DNA from: Russula earlei | Taxonomy: Eukaryota > Basidiomycota > Agaricomycetes > Russulales > Russulaceae | Length of the DNA: 64,000 nt | Reading direction: 5' to 3' | NCBI GenBank assembly: GCA_025769875.1 | Contig: JAGFNK010000027.1 | Span: forward strand, 181,066 to 245,065 | Shown: positions 1 to 11,376 of the stretch, one piece after another | Layout of the letters: the number at the start of each line of letters is the position of its first letter | How positions within the stretch are numbered: the stretch's first letter is position 1 | Notes under the pieces: generated by a model | Told to the model about the DNA's origin: nothing | The model's database searches: none | What the model saw: the letters and a program-made list of their open reading frames with translations, nothing else | Translations under genes and position numbers: made by a program

Positions 1-588
1 AGTCAAATGAGAGGATCCGACGGTGGTGGCAGAACGGTGATCACTTGAAGGCGGGGTGGAGAACCATCCCATGTCGGGGTTATCGACGGACAGGGCCTGC
101 TTTCTCCTTTTAGCCCTAATTGCATCTGAACCAACAAGAGGTTACGATCCGCGCTCGCATGGGTATAGTACTTACTTGAATCTGGCCAGATTCGAAAAAA
201 TTTCTCCTTTTCACCTTGAAGACCCTGTCTCGAAACGAGCAGTACGGTTATGCCTTCCCTGAAGCGGAGGATAGCGGGTACATGCATGGAAGCGCCAGAG
301 TACGGTAGGATCTGAGCACCTTGGAGCAGAATTCGCAGACGGTCGCCCACAATAAGCTCTCCAAGCCTCTTTTGAATCTTGTCTTCGATGACAATATCCA
401 GATAGGTTGGCTTTGCCTTTGTAATCAAGACGGACATCGAGGGTGAACTGGTTCTTCCTTGGATTCATGGAGAATATGCGGCCCTCAATGAAGCTCCCGG
501 GGCTATTGACGTCTCCTCTTAATATATCCGAAGCGAATTTGCGGGAGAGGAAAGGCCCGGTAGCGTTCGAGTGGGCGCGCTTAACCAT
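1..588 (-). CDS. OB-fold-like protein, possibly POT1-type telomere-binding (partial)
   Basis: The gene is read leftward from an ATG at 588 and runs off the window edge, so only its N-terminus is visible. The first segment (588 to about 430) contains GRIFSMNPRKNQFTLDV. A second segment in another frame (about 430-240) contains YLDIVIEDKIQKRLGELIVG and DRLRILLQGAQI, then MHVPAILRFREGI. The alternation of short hydrophobic strands with a GDRLRI turn resembles an oligonucleotide/oligosaccharide-binding fold such as the N-terminal domain of POT1-like single-strand telomere proteins. That assignment is inference from pattern only. The two segments are offset by one base near 430 with no room for an intron, which suggests a sequencing error or a lesion. 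The gene is divergent from TAP42, with about 300 bp between the starts. Confidence 0.4.
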
Positions 589-884
589 GATGTGATGAAG
601 GCAAAGTCAACGACGCGTCGCGGTGATTGGCACGTGCAGGACTCATAATTACATAATAATACTTGTAACATTCCCATTTGGAGGTTTGCTCGCAGCGAGG
701 ATCAAGAGGTTTATGATGTGGCATTGGCCTCGTGAGGACTGTAGCATGTCCGGAGACGTGTGGGTGAGTACATGATTGCCGGCTTGAGAGAGAAATGAGA
801 GAAGTCCCAGCGAGGTGTCGAATACTGAAGCGACGGCGTTGTAGGGCAGAGGCCACATGCGTCGCGTCCCCTAAGATTGGCATC

Positions 885-2361
885 ATGGAATCACCATCCA
901 CTGTGTTTCGTCGCGCTCTCCTCAACGTCTCGAAAGCATCCAACTTGCCCACCATCAAAGATGAGACCCAGGTTGGTTGTTATTGCTCTCCGAAAAAATG
1001 TCATCGGTTGAGTTGAACCCGTTGCGCCAGGAATTAATTCACATCGCACGCACAGATTGCCGTAACACCCATGCACGAGTCGCAGATCTTGTGCTTTTCA
1101 GTCCTAACGAGACTCTTGATGACATCTCTACTCAAGATCTCGTATACCTGTTTGTTCCTTATGTCTCCGCAGAGATCGAAGCCAGGGCTCGCGCTACCGA
1201 GAGAGACGAGCGACTGGTGTGCCTGCGTGAATCCGAGGTACGTTACGGCTCGCCTCTTCTCAAGGCCCTATCTCAGAGTATATTTATGGGCAGAAAGGCT
1301 TCACCAAGTTTGTGTCGGACATAGAGCTATATCAAATTGTGTCCAAGTCCGAGCGTGAACTATATGAGAAGAACTCCTCCATCGCCAATCCTGCCCTTCG
1401 ACGGGAGACCAAGATCAAGCAGTACCAAACCGAGAAAGAGATCCGTGGCCGCATCGAGGTGAATTATCCACATCTCTCCACGGTCCCACCACGCAGGCCG
1501 CCAAACGTGAACTGACGCACGTCCCACCCAGGCCGTCGCAAAACGGCATCGCGTCCCCCTCCCACCGGCCGAAACTTCCCCGACCGACTTTGACCTCATC
1601 GCTGCACTTCTACCGCCTCCAGGTCCCGCCGCTGCCTCCTTAAGCGACGACGGAGACAGCGAGGATGAGCAGCGCACAGCGACCCTACTCCTCCTCCGGC
1701 TCGCCTATCTTCAGGCACAGGCCCAGCTCGCGAACATCACTCAGGAACTCGAACTCCTACGGACCGCGTCGCCCTTGCCGCCAGACCGATCCGAGTCATC
1801 GGATCGCGCGCGGTCATCGTCCGAAGCAGACCGCTCGCTCTGGACTCTCGATGCACCCCTCGCGAGAAGCGTGGCCGCGGGTGGCGGACCACTGCTAGAC
1901 TCGGCAGGCAAGGTATGTGATCCGTGTGCTCTTCTACGGACATCCTTCTTCATGAGAGTGTGTACAGCCATTGCAGCCGTTTACAATATTGCCTTCTGGC
2001 GCAGGAGGCGACCGTGCGAGGTTGCGGGAACAAGTGTTCCAGCCTGGCTATCGCCTGCCCACGATGTCCATTGACGAGTATTTAGAAATAGAACGACAGC
2101 GTGGTAACATTCTCACGGGCGGAGGGTAAGATGCCCATCCTGTGGGTTCTCACTCCACCATCTGCTTATGCTGACGCAACCAAGACCCCAGTCGGCTGCC
2201 AATCCTGACGTCTTCCGAACAGCTCATCATTGATGCTGAACAGGATGGGACGGCAGTTTGGCGATGCGAAGTCAGAAGAAAAGCGGAGAAAAGATGAGGA
2301 ATGGGCAAGATTTACAGATGCCAACCCCCGTGGCGCAGGCAATACCATGAACCGAGGATGA
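885..2361 (+). CDS. TAP42: TAP42-like protein (PP2A regulatory, TOR pathway)
   Basis: TAP42/alpha4 binds PP2A-family catalytic subunits and couples them to TORC1 signalling in the cytoplasm. The predicted protein starts MESPSTVFRRALLNV at 885 and continues ASNLPTIKDETQ. Later exons give LFSPNETLDDISTQDLVYLF and VPYVSAEIEARARA, then the coiled-coil ALRRETKIKQYQTEKEIRGR. An acidic linker follows. The diagnostic C-terminus VFQPGYRLPTMSIDEYLEIE is followed by NILTGGG and DEEWARFTDANPRGAGNTMN, ending at TGA 2359-2361. At least four short introns are implied. Near 2245-2255 the frame reading DAEQDGT changes by one base to the frame reading GDAKSEEK, with no intron possible. This is either an indel error or a mutation. 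The 3' end faces the Rab gene 140 bp away. Confidence 0.85.
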
Positions 2362-2500
2362 GATTGCACGTGTAATAGGCATTATCAAACGTCTCTTCCC
2401 TGGAAGACCCCATTTCTTCCACAAAGCTGGATGGCCTGCTGCCTCTAGAGATGCAGGGAATATGGTATGATAGACAAATAAGCGAAGAAGGAATATGATA

Positions 2501-3431
<931 letters not shown>

Positions 3432-3693
3432 TTCGGATAAATTTTAGCGTAAGTAACAATAAAAACGGGTTTTTAGAGAGATGGGAATATGAAGTATGAG
3501 ATGCGAGCGAGGCTACGCGTGACCGACAACCGTATCTGTGTTGACGCCTTACAGTCATCCTTACCCTTACTCGCGCTTTGAGCGCTCCGACATTCAGCGC
3601 TTTCTGTGGCGTCTTTCATCCGAGTTGTTGTATACCACACCTTGACGGTCTCGCCGCCTCCAGAGTAGTCATTGTCCTCCCTGAGAGCTCAGG

Positions 3694-6074
3694 ATGAAGC
3701 TTATTGAAAAGTTTGAGCAAGCACGAGGGCCGTTCTATACCTTTGAGTTCTTTCCTCCCCGAACGGACCAGGTAAGTGAAGCCAATCGTAATACGACCAG
3801 AGTCCAGTGGTATCCCATCATGTACAGGGTTTTAGTAATCTCCTCCTGCGCATCTCCCGTTTGGCCGATCTTAAGCCCCTTGCAATCAATATCACATGGG
3901 GTGCCGGCGGGTCGACGAAGGACCGGACGCTCGAGCTTGCGTCCTTGACACAGAAGGAGTATGGTATTGACACCGTGATGCATCTGACTTGCACCAACAT
4001 GGTACAGGGGTCGGTGGATGACGCCCTTCGGGTTTGTAAATTTCCTTGGTGTAAAGTCCGTATGACATGCTGAGGTGCGTAGGCGGCGAAGGAAGTCGGA
4101 ATTCAGAATATTTTAGCCCTGCGAGGAGGTTTGTACGGTAGGCACTCCCCACACCGCAGCGGAAACTGACTTTTCTTCCAAGATCCCCCAAGAGGAGAGG
4201 AATATTGGATTCCCACAGACCCTCGTTTCACTCACGCCCTGGATCTCGTTTCCTACATCCGGTCGTCATCGGAGTTCTTCGATGCTTTCGCTCTTGGAGT
4301 GGCAGGTTATTTTGGTAAAGCTCGCGGGTGTTTCTGCTTCTGACTCTACCCCACCTTCAGCCTATCCAGACGGCCATGCTGGGAGTGTGCATAGTGAGGA
4401 TGAAGAAATTGACCATCTGAAAGCAAAGGTCGACAGTGGCGCCGATTTCATTGTAACACAACTATTTTTTGACGTCGACAACTTCCTTCGATGGTTACAA
4501 AAGATCCGCTCCCGTGGTTTGTGACAGTGCCACAGGAACGTACCTATCAATGCTCATCATTTGTGTTAGGTATCACAGTCCCCGTCATTCCGGGTGTTCT
4601 GCCTATTCAGACATATGCGTCGTTTCTTCGCGTCACAAAGCTCTGTGGAACACATATCCCGGACTCGATCTGTGCAGATCTGGAGTCCATCAAGGTATCA
4701 TCACCCATTCTTCTCCGATTTGCCCACAGACCTCCGTTTGATCCCAGCATGATGATCAACAAGTCAAGGACTACGGTATCTCACTGGCGGTCAAAATGAT
4801 TCGACGCCTTGTGGAGGAGGGTGGTTTGCGTGGGTTTCACTTCTGCACTTTGAACCTAGAGAAGAGCGTACAGAATATCCTGGAGATCTTGGGATGGGCT
4901 CCAAGTCATGCAAAAATACATAACAGACTGATAGCTGTGAGCCTTCGCGAGCGTTTGTGCCGGCGTCTCAGGGTTAACTAGTCGAAAAGGAATCAGTCGG
5001 GCCGGCCGAACAACCTACCACTACCAACCCTGACTTGATCGTTACACCTGCTAATGCAACTAGCTCTGCAGCCAACGGGTTGGCATCACACGTGCCCGTC
5101 GAAGGAGATACGGGCAAAGGCGAGGTCAATTATGCTGCTACATGGGACGAATTCCCGAATGGCCGATTCGGCGACGTCAATAGCCCAGCGTTTGGCAGTC
5201 AAGACCTATGGGGAGGCTTCGGCCGTATAGTACGTGTCATTGCTTTAGAATGCCTCGTTCGATTTTGAAGCATCGACCACAGACACCGAATGGTCCACAT
5301 CCCAGCACGCTTGCAGACATCACCACGTTGAACCTGCGCTTCCTCTCTGGCGAGATTTCTTCCTATCCGTTCTCGCCAGTACCCCTATCCAATGAGTCGC
5401 AGCTTATCCTCCCTCACCTACTTCGCTTAGCGAAGCATGGTTGGTGGCCCGTCGGCTCACAACCTGCCGTCGATGGCTTACCTTCCGACGACAATACGGT
5501 CGGTTGGGGCCCCGCAGGAGGATACGTGTATCAGAAGCCGTTTGTCGAATTCTTCGCTAGCGTATCTATCGTGGACAAGCTAGAAAAGGCTATTGGAGCG
5601 GTGAACGGAGTCGTGGACTTCTTGGCAGGGAACAATGCGGTACGTTGAAATCGCCAGCTGTCCGTGCGTACCTCCTGACGCGATCACTTGTCGTATCGTT
5701 GGAAGGGCGAACTCAAGACCAGCTTACAGGACACTGAACGAAACGCAGTAACGTGGGGTGTCTTTCCGGGGCAGGAGATCATCCAATCCACCATCATCGA
5801 ACAGGAATCGTTTCTAACATGGAAGGTGAGCACTCTCACTTCATTAAGGTGATATTGGACCCACGAACGGCTTCCGCTGCAGGACGAGGCGTTTTCAATC
5901 TGGACCGACTGGGCGTCGCAATTCCACCCAGACTCGCAGGGACGACAACTGCTGGAAGGAATTAGAGATACCCGTTGGCTAGTCAACGTCACACATCACG
6001 ACTTCAGAAACCCCGACGCGCTTTGGAGGTTCTTATTCGAAGACATTGGCCTGGATGACGCAAGTCTGACATGA
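3694..6074 (+). CDS. MTHFR: Methylenetetrahydrofolate reductase
   Basis: The enzyme reduces 5,10-methylene-THF to 5-methyl-THF, the methyl donor for methionine synthesis (cytosol, FAD-dependent). The N-terminal TIM-barrel half begins MKLIEKFEQARGPFYTFEFF and continues through an exon with PLAINITWGAGGSTKDRTLE, then MHLTCTNM, ILALRGDPPRG, ADFIVTQLFFDVDNF, VPVIPGVLPIQTYASF and GLRGFHFCTLNLE, all family hallmarks. A linker then leads to the eukaryotic C-terminal regulatory (AdoMet-responsive) half: WDEFPNGRFGDVNSPAFG, GWWPVGSQPAVDG, and the end NPDALWRFLFEDIGLDDAS with TGA at 6072-6074. About ten short introns are needed. Two-domain length is as expected for fungal MET12/MET13 proteins, which I cannot tell apart here. 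No lesion was seen in the segments checked. Confidence 0.92.
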
Positions 6075-6899
6075 CAGAGTACCGACATGTACGATGGATA
6101 GATCATGCATATGCTGAAATCCATGTTTGATAGGCTTTTGAGACTTAATTCCGCGATAATGTAGGCCGTATCTCCATTCGTATGCTACAGTTTCTCCTCC
6201 CTGGACCCTACCCACCCCAGCAGGGTGACCATCTGTCACAGTGATATCTAAAACTAACATGATCAGTGATCCATGTATATCAAATGTTCTCAATCGGCTC
6301 CCTGTTGTCCATGCCCATCCTGCACAGCAGAACTTGGTTCCATAACATGAGGCATCAGCATCACATGTTGGTCTCGCACGCGTGGCAATGCATTTTCAAT
6401 ATCAGTAGCCAGTAGGCGGCATCAGGTCAGCCCTGACCGCACTGCCAAGTGCTGCCCTTGTGGAACTGTTACAGGCGCCATGCATGATGTACAAGCCAAC
6501 ATCCCCAGGCGGGGCCCGCGCTCTGCACGGAGCAGTTGTGATCTTTAGAACACTCGCTCTACGTTACGCAATGACGGGCGGCACTGCGGCAGGGCCGTAG
6601 GAGCAATCTTACTGAGCTGGATATCTCAACCGAGTGAGAAAGCTACATCATTCATTGTATGGCGCATGTGCCGCATCCGAGGCGCACGGATCTCAAAAAA
6701 AAAAAAGATGCCCCAAGGATAGTAGCGGAAGCTGGTTCAACAAGGAGTATTTTAAGCCAACCGCAGTTCCAATCCTCTCTGTGCTCCCATTCAATTCTTT
6801 TCACACTTGGTACTGGTTACCAACAATCATTCTACACTCGCTCACACCTCGACGACGTTGACTTTTGTTCTAAATCCACGATCCAGACCAAAAAGGACA
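6075..6899. other. Intergenic stretch without a supported gene
   Basis: No coding signal is visible. The strand between the MTHFR stop and the small secreted-protein ATG holds only short shadow frames and an A-run (about 6695-6708). It could contain the promoter of the gene starting at 6900. Confidence 0.6.
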
Positions 6900-7432
6900 A
6901 TGCGTACTTCATCTATTTTTGCCATTTTTTGCTTCAACATGGGGATCGCTCCATCATTCGCCCTTCATTCCAGGCATGCCCACGTCTTTGTATCCCAAAG
7001 TTGATTTCACCTTGCAGATGTGATATCCTCAGATCTAACATCAAACAGGAACCCAATCTGAAACATCTAGATGATATGAGCCGGACACCCATGGATCAAG
7101 GTCACGTGAGAAAGAGGGAATTGCGCAAGGAAATGAACGCGGAGCAAACGCAAAACCAACGAGTGGATGCGAGCGTTGGTAAATTAACAAACGACTTCCA
7201 TAAAAAGCTCCACATCACAAACCGTCATCCCGACTTGGCGTCAGACATGCACCATTCGAGCCTCGACTCGGTTCAGAAGAAGAAATATGATATTGATGAA
7301 ATAGAAGCGATGGTGGCCTTGAAAGATTTTGCGGAATTGGAGAGGAAGGCAAGGATGAAAGAGCTTAGCAATGCTGCGCATCAACTGTTATTTATGACGA
7401 ATGATCTGAAGAAGAAGGGGGTGCATGGATAG
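6900..7432 (+). CDS. Predicted small secreted or ER-entering protein, unknown function
   Basis: I do not recognise this protein. An ATG at 6900 opens MRTSSIFAIFCFNMG followed by IAPSFALHSR, a short basic start plus a hydrophobic stretch that looks like a signal peptide. A phase-0 join from about 6993 (…GCCCAC) to 7050 (GAACCCAATC) would connect it to a downstream frame. That frame is highly charged: VRKRELRKEMNAEQTQ, LTNDFHKKLHITNRH, KKYDIDEIEAMVALKDF, ending DLKKKGVHG with TAG at 7430. The donor (GTCTTT) is weak, so the splice is uncertain. If the splice is wrong, a 118-codon frame from the ATG at 7076 stands alone. The body is rich in K/E/D/H and probably helical. It sits at the edge of the repeat block that begins at 7440. 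Confidence 0.4.
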
Positions 7433-7449
7433 GAAACCACACAAACAAA

Positions 7450-7588
7450 ATGGATGCATGGGAACCAATCCTAGATAAAATCTTGAAAACACTATCCCAA
7501 TGGAGCCATGCACACCCAACTCTACATGGTAGAGCTTGTATCATCCAGGCAATTGTAGGAGGAACCACACAATTCCTCACCAAAGCCC
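7450..7588 (+). pseudogene. LINE (Tad-like non-LTR) reverse transcriptase fragment
   Basis: A 46-codon piece reads WEPILDKILKTLSQW, then HPTLHGRACIIQAIVGGTTQ and FLTKA. This pattern (W..IL.KI...L..W, then a TL.GR..I.Q....G..TQFL motif) is typical of the region after the RT domain in fungal Tad-type non-LTR retrotransposons. It ends exactly where the copia LTR begins (TGTTG at 7589). The element was already a fragment or was split by that insertion. No other part of it is visible in the window. Confidence 0.6.
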
Positions 7589-7976
7589 TGTTGAACCAGA
7601 ACCCAAATGGATCAAAGAAGGCAAAGACCTTCATACAAGGTTCAAGATCTGCTCAGAGATGTTATGTGTTAGACAGAACTTTAGAATATGTGTGCATATG
7701 GCAATAGCGTTATGCATACTATGCTATCTATCACAAGATGTAGCCTTATGCTGCATCTAGAACATTTCCACATCACATGTCACTGAGTGTGCAACATAGT
7801 GGACACCTGTAGTCAGCTCTTTTGGACTTGGGAACAGTCCTGGGTCATAGAGGTATAAATACCATACATGTAGACAAGTATACACTCTGCTCTACACCCC
7901 AATATCACTTGAGCACTTAGCACAACCTCTAAGGTGGATTGCTTGGCCTGTTAGCTGCACTCTATGCTGCACAACA
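7589..7976 (+). mobile_element. Ty1/copia LTR (5' LTR of a truncated element)
   Basis: This 388-bp LTR begins TGTTGAAC and ends GCACAACA, with 5-bp terminal inverted repeats TGTTG/CAACA. A TATA-like GGTATAAATACC lies at about 7852. The boundaries come from comparison with the inverted solo copy at 39991-40375, which has the same ends and a perfect target duplication. It is followed at once by the primer-binding site and a copia gag, so it is a 5' LTR. The 3' LTR is missing because the element is cut at 8494. Confidence 0.85.
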
Positions 7977-7988
7977 GGTTATGGGCCC
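7977..7988 (+). other. Copia primer-binding site (initiator tRNA-Met internal)
   Basis: GGTTATGGGCCC lies directly after the LTR end. It is the reverse complement of GGGCCCATAACC, the anticodon stem-loop (CAT) of eukaryotic initiator tRNA-Met. Copia-type elements prime from a cleaved half of this tRNA, so position and sequence both fit. Confidence 0.8.
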
Positions 7989-8145
7989 TGCAAGCCATGT
8001 GCCTTCATTGGCTGCAACAATGGCAAAGCATCCCTGAAGCCTGCATGCTGTGGTGAGCTAGTCTACCCTCTGGGGAGACTATGTTGGCTTGTTTAAATAC
8101 AATACTCTTACTGATGACCTCTAAGCCCCCTTCTGAACAGCTATT

Positions 8146-8493
8146 ATGTTGTCATCTCAACCCTCTGCCCCTGTTGTCCCCATCCTTGATGGTGCAAACT
8201 ATGGTATTTGGTCAAAGGCTATGAAAGCCTACCTCATGTCTGTTGGACTGTGGGGTTACTGCAATGGTACTTTTGACATGCCAATTGTCCCTGCCCTTCC
8301 CCAGGTGCCTCTTCCTGAAGAGATTGCTGCCCAGGCTGCCAGTCAAGCAGCTCTGAAAGAATGGCATAAAGGGAATGATATGGCAGTTGGTCATATGGTC
8401 CTTAGATTGAGCATCACGATCCAGCAGGATCTCATGACCCTGGATAATGCTGAGATGATCTGGAATTGCCTAGAAACCCATTATGTCACTGAC
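8146..8493 (+). pseudogene. Ty1/copia gag, truncated
   Basis: The frame starts MLSSQPSAPVVPILDGANYG and continues IWSKAMKAYLMSVGLWGY. It then shows LKEWHKGNDMAVGHMVLRLS and ends MIWNCLETHY. The spacing N-Y-x-x-W-S-K-x-M…L…LW, followed by W…D..A……S…….L, is the N-terminal gag (UBN2/DUF4219-like) of copia elements. The frame is cut at 8494, where another LTR (TGTCACTGAC) begins. Protease, integrase and RT are absent, so the element is dead. Confidence 0.75.
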
Positions 8494-8832
8494 TGGGGGC
8501 AGTGTTGCTGACAAATTGTTTCACATGCAAGATGTGTGCACTGAGTCAAGTGAGAATAAAAGTTCTCACGAGAATCAGGGATCTCGGTGACAACAATGCC
8601 AAGGCAATTGTGTACCACGGAGTGGAAAGCTAACTGATAAGCCTTTGTGTTTGAAGACTTAAAGGTTTGAGAGAGTTCTTGAGACAATTGCTTGATTCCC
8701 TGCAAGCCTACAGTCCTGAAGCTATAACCAGTGATATTTCACAGGAGAACAAGCTTGAGGCTTGTTCTCGTCTACTGACAAGCTTATATAGACAGAGACT
8801 ACTATATCAAATAGCATGCATGAGGTAGGAGC

Positions 8833-9800
8833 TGTCAGGACTCACTGTTGAACAATCCAGTTCAAGAGTGAGGGGTTAATTCAGAGACAAGTTGATAGAT
8901 GTCTAGGATGGCATGGGCTAGGAGTAGAGTCCAGAGCAGTAACAAATACCAAAGGGGTACAGTTACTGGTAGAGTGGAGCAAGCACGCAGAGAGGAGGCC
9001 AGGATAGTCACAAGGGGATGGTCCTTAAAGGAGTATCCTAGGAATGGAGAGTGCCATAAACAAATGGACAGTCTGAGGACTGTCCAATACTTTATTGGAC
9101 ACTTATATACTACAAAGGAGCTACTAAATAAAGGATGCATCATAACCTTGTTATCAATCACAATAGCTGGATGAGTAAGGCACCCAGGGGGCTTGGTAAG
9201 CATGCTCAGTCATGCTTGGTAACCTGCTGAGTAAGGAGGTCTTCAGTGATGAGCAATTGTTCTTGGAGTTCATGTGATCGTCGTGTGAACTTCCTGGTCT
9301 GTTTGTTGTACCTCTAGCTTACTAATACAGTCAGTAAATCTTGTCAACTCTTCTCTGGAGGTCAGGGCATGTGGGTCTCCTCTTTAGGAGTCTCCACGTT
9401 GAGTTTTCATTTCATGTGTTGAGTGGTTATATGGGTTGAACCCCTTTACTGTAGTAAAGACTGGGTAGCTCAATGGCCATGAGCGTCTGGTGTGGTTGGG
9501 TAGAGGTCCTGGGTTCAATCCTGACAGTGGGCAATCTTCTGAGGCGACTTGGAGCCAAACTTGGCACTGTTGTCTTGTAAGTGTACAATGCTTGTTGTTT
9601 GATCCCTTTCAACAGAAGGCTGTAGCTGGCTTCTGTAACAAGGGTCTTGGGTTCAATCCTGTGTAATGGACTATTATGTGAGATATAACTGGAGTCAATC
9701 TTGGCACCATTGTCTTGCTTGTCAATAGTCGTATGTGTTCCTTGTTAAGTCCCTTTGAAGTCCCCTTAATAGAATGGACTCTTTGAGAGTGTTTGTGACA
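8833..9800 (-). mobile_element. Solo LTR (family C variant) nested in LTR B, TSD GGAGC
   Basis: The 968-bp insertion begins TGTCAGGACTC and ends TTTGTGACA. The 5 bp on each side are identical: GGAGC at 8828-8832 and at 9801-9805. The 8833-9240 part matches the inverse of the family-C LTRs at 40400-41362 and 42638-43602. The 9240-9800 part differs and holds two tRNA-like units. There is no internal domain, so it is a solo LTR. Confidence 0.85.
9455..9720 (+). repeat. Tandem pair of tRNA-like (SINE-type) units inside an LTR
   Basis: Unit 1 has an A-box-like TAGCTCAATGG (about 9466-9476) and a B-box-like GGGTTCAATCC (9511-9521). Unit 2 has a second GGGTTCAATCC (9649-9659). Both are followed by related tails containing a GGAGYCAA-TTGGCAC stretch and then YTTGTCTTGYAAG/TTG. 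The acceptor ends do not pair, so these are not tRNA genes. A single related unit lies at 39633-39705. Confidence 0.55.
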
Positions 9801-10058
9801 GGAGCAAGGCAATCATACTAGAACATGTTGGAAACTGGTGGTACATGTGAGGCAGAATGAGTCATGAAGATGTGTGGGAAATGTGAGGCATGTCCAGGTA
9901 GGCTTGTCCAGTTGCCGGTCCAGTCCCAGGTACCGGTACTTGTGACATTACCTCCTTGTTAATGTCTAAGCTACATAGGGGATAATAGTGGAATGACAGC
10001 AATGCATATGAAAGTGTAGCTGGTCACGAGGGACCTGACACATTTTGTTGGTCTTGCA

Positions 10059-10394
10059 TCATTGGTGTGGAGTTCTGCAATGGTCAGCCATATGTCCATG
10101 GTGGTTACACAGAACGCAGATGGCAGTTTTGGGACATTCAAAGGTGTTATGCCCTCCATCATGGCACCAAGCACATTTGTCAGAAACTCGGGGAGTGAAC
10201 TGATACCAAGGGTCCATGATGGCTTCTTTAGCATCCTTGTGTTCTTGGTCAGTGAGGCATGGCATACTTTTGAAGAGGATTTTTGGTTTGATATGAGCTT
10301 TGGCATTTGCCCTAGCCAGTTTGACCTCAGAGTCTCTAATCTCCCAGACCATGTTGTGGTACCTTTCCCTGGTGGTGATGAGATGGTTTGCCAT
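10059..10394 (-). pseudogene. Double CCHC zinc-knuckle gag-like fragment
   Basis: The frame has two zinc knuckles of the form C-x2-C-x4-H-x4-C: CAWCHDGGHNTFEC and CVLCNHHGHMADHC. Upstream is a basic helical part, VKLARANAKAHIKPK. Further upstream (to about 10760) related frames with internal TGA codons continue, including LGLNLLIPDPGNEEDT. It resembles a retroelement nucleocapsid, but no polymerase is attached and I cannot assign the family. It adjoins the pogo transposase at about 10800. Confidence 0.5.
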
Positions 10395-11376
10395 TTGTCA
10401 TGCCTTTCTGATGGCAAACCTGTAGCAGCGTACCTTGGCTTCCAGAGACAGGTCTTGTTCAAACCTGAGTGCTTCATTTACCACTGATGTATGTCTGAGG
10501 CCTTCTTTAAACAGGAAGGCATCTTTCTGTGTGTAGAGGGGTCATGGGTAGGGGTTGGCTCATGCTTGGATAGATATGTGGTGGGTAAGACATCCTGGGC
10601 CATAAGTGGCTAGGATGGAGGGGAAGCCGTGTACAAGGTCAGGTAAAACAAAGCAAGGGGGGAGTGTGTCTTCTTCATTTCCAGGGTCTGGGATCAGTAG
10701 GTTTAGCCCTAGGTCTCCTTCCTCCCAGCCTTCTCCCAGTTCCTCCAATTCTGTCTGTTGGACGTTAGAAGTTGCTGCATGGCTGGGGTCTCATGCAAGT
10801 TGTGCCTGTCAAAGGTCAATATGATTGGTTTGTCATTAATGCGATGAGTAGCAGCAACCAGAATGAACACAGATCGGAACCACTGCTCACATATTTCATG
10901 ATCTGTCCATCCAGAAGGGGATGTTGCAACACTGTGAAGGCAAAATCAGTTTACACTGCCAAAATGCCAGATTGAATCTCACCTTCCAATGCCCTCCAAA
11001 TCCCAGCAGTCAGGCAGCAGGCCCTATGAGAGAACAAATCCTGATGGCATGAGAGATCCTGCTGCCAAAATGCATTCAATGTGGAGACAAGCTCCAGACT
11101 GTTGCTCTTGATGCAATATCGCTGCTTCTGGTCTTTCATGAATAGATACTTTTTTCCATTATTTTTACAGCCACCTCCCATCTGGATTCCCTTCTCATCC
11201 ATATTCCATTGATGTTCCGGTGGTATCCCATCATAAGTGTCCACCAGTTCCTGTAGTTTTGCAAAGTAGTCATGGACTACTGTCCTATTAAAGTTTTTCA
11301 TGCACTTTGGATCCAACCCACTTGCTTTCAAGAAAGTCAGACTGGAGTTGCATTTAATGAACCAATAATGCCAGTT

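Larger units (their letters stand above)
8494..9947. mobile_element. LTR family B copy, interrupted by a nested LTR
   Basis: The left part (8494-8832) begins TGTCACTGACTGGGGGCAGT and the right part (9806-9947) ends ACTTGTGACA. Together they match the intact solo LTR at 43895-44386 (492 bp), with about 481 bp remaining. An inserted LTR (8833-9800) and its GGAGC duplication split it. Flanks of the whole copy (CATTA left, TTACC right) are not a target duplication, so this copy is probably the product of recombination or part of a larger lost element. Confidence 0.75.

Noticed and set aside
581..958. Minus-strand frame between the OB-fold gene and TAP42
   Set aside because: It overlaps the first TAP42 exon and has no recognisable features.
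8494..9947. Clean solo LTR B insertion in copia gag
   Set aside because: Flanks CATTA and TTACC are not a target duplication, and the copia gag does not resume on the right side.
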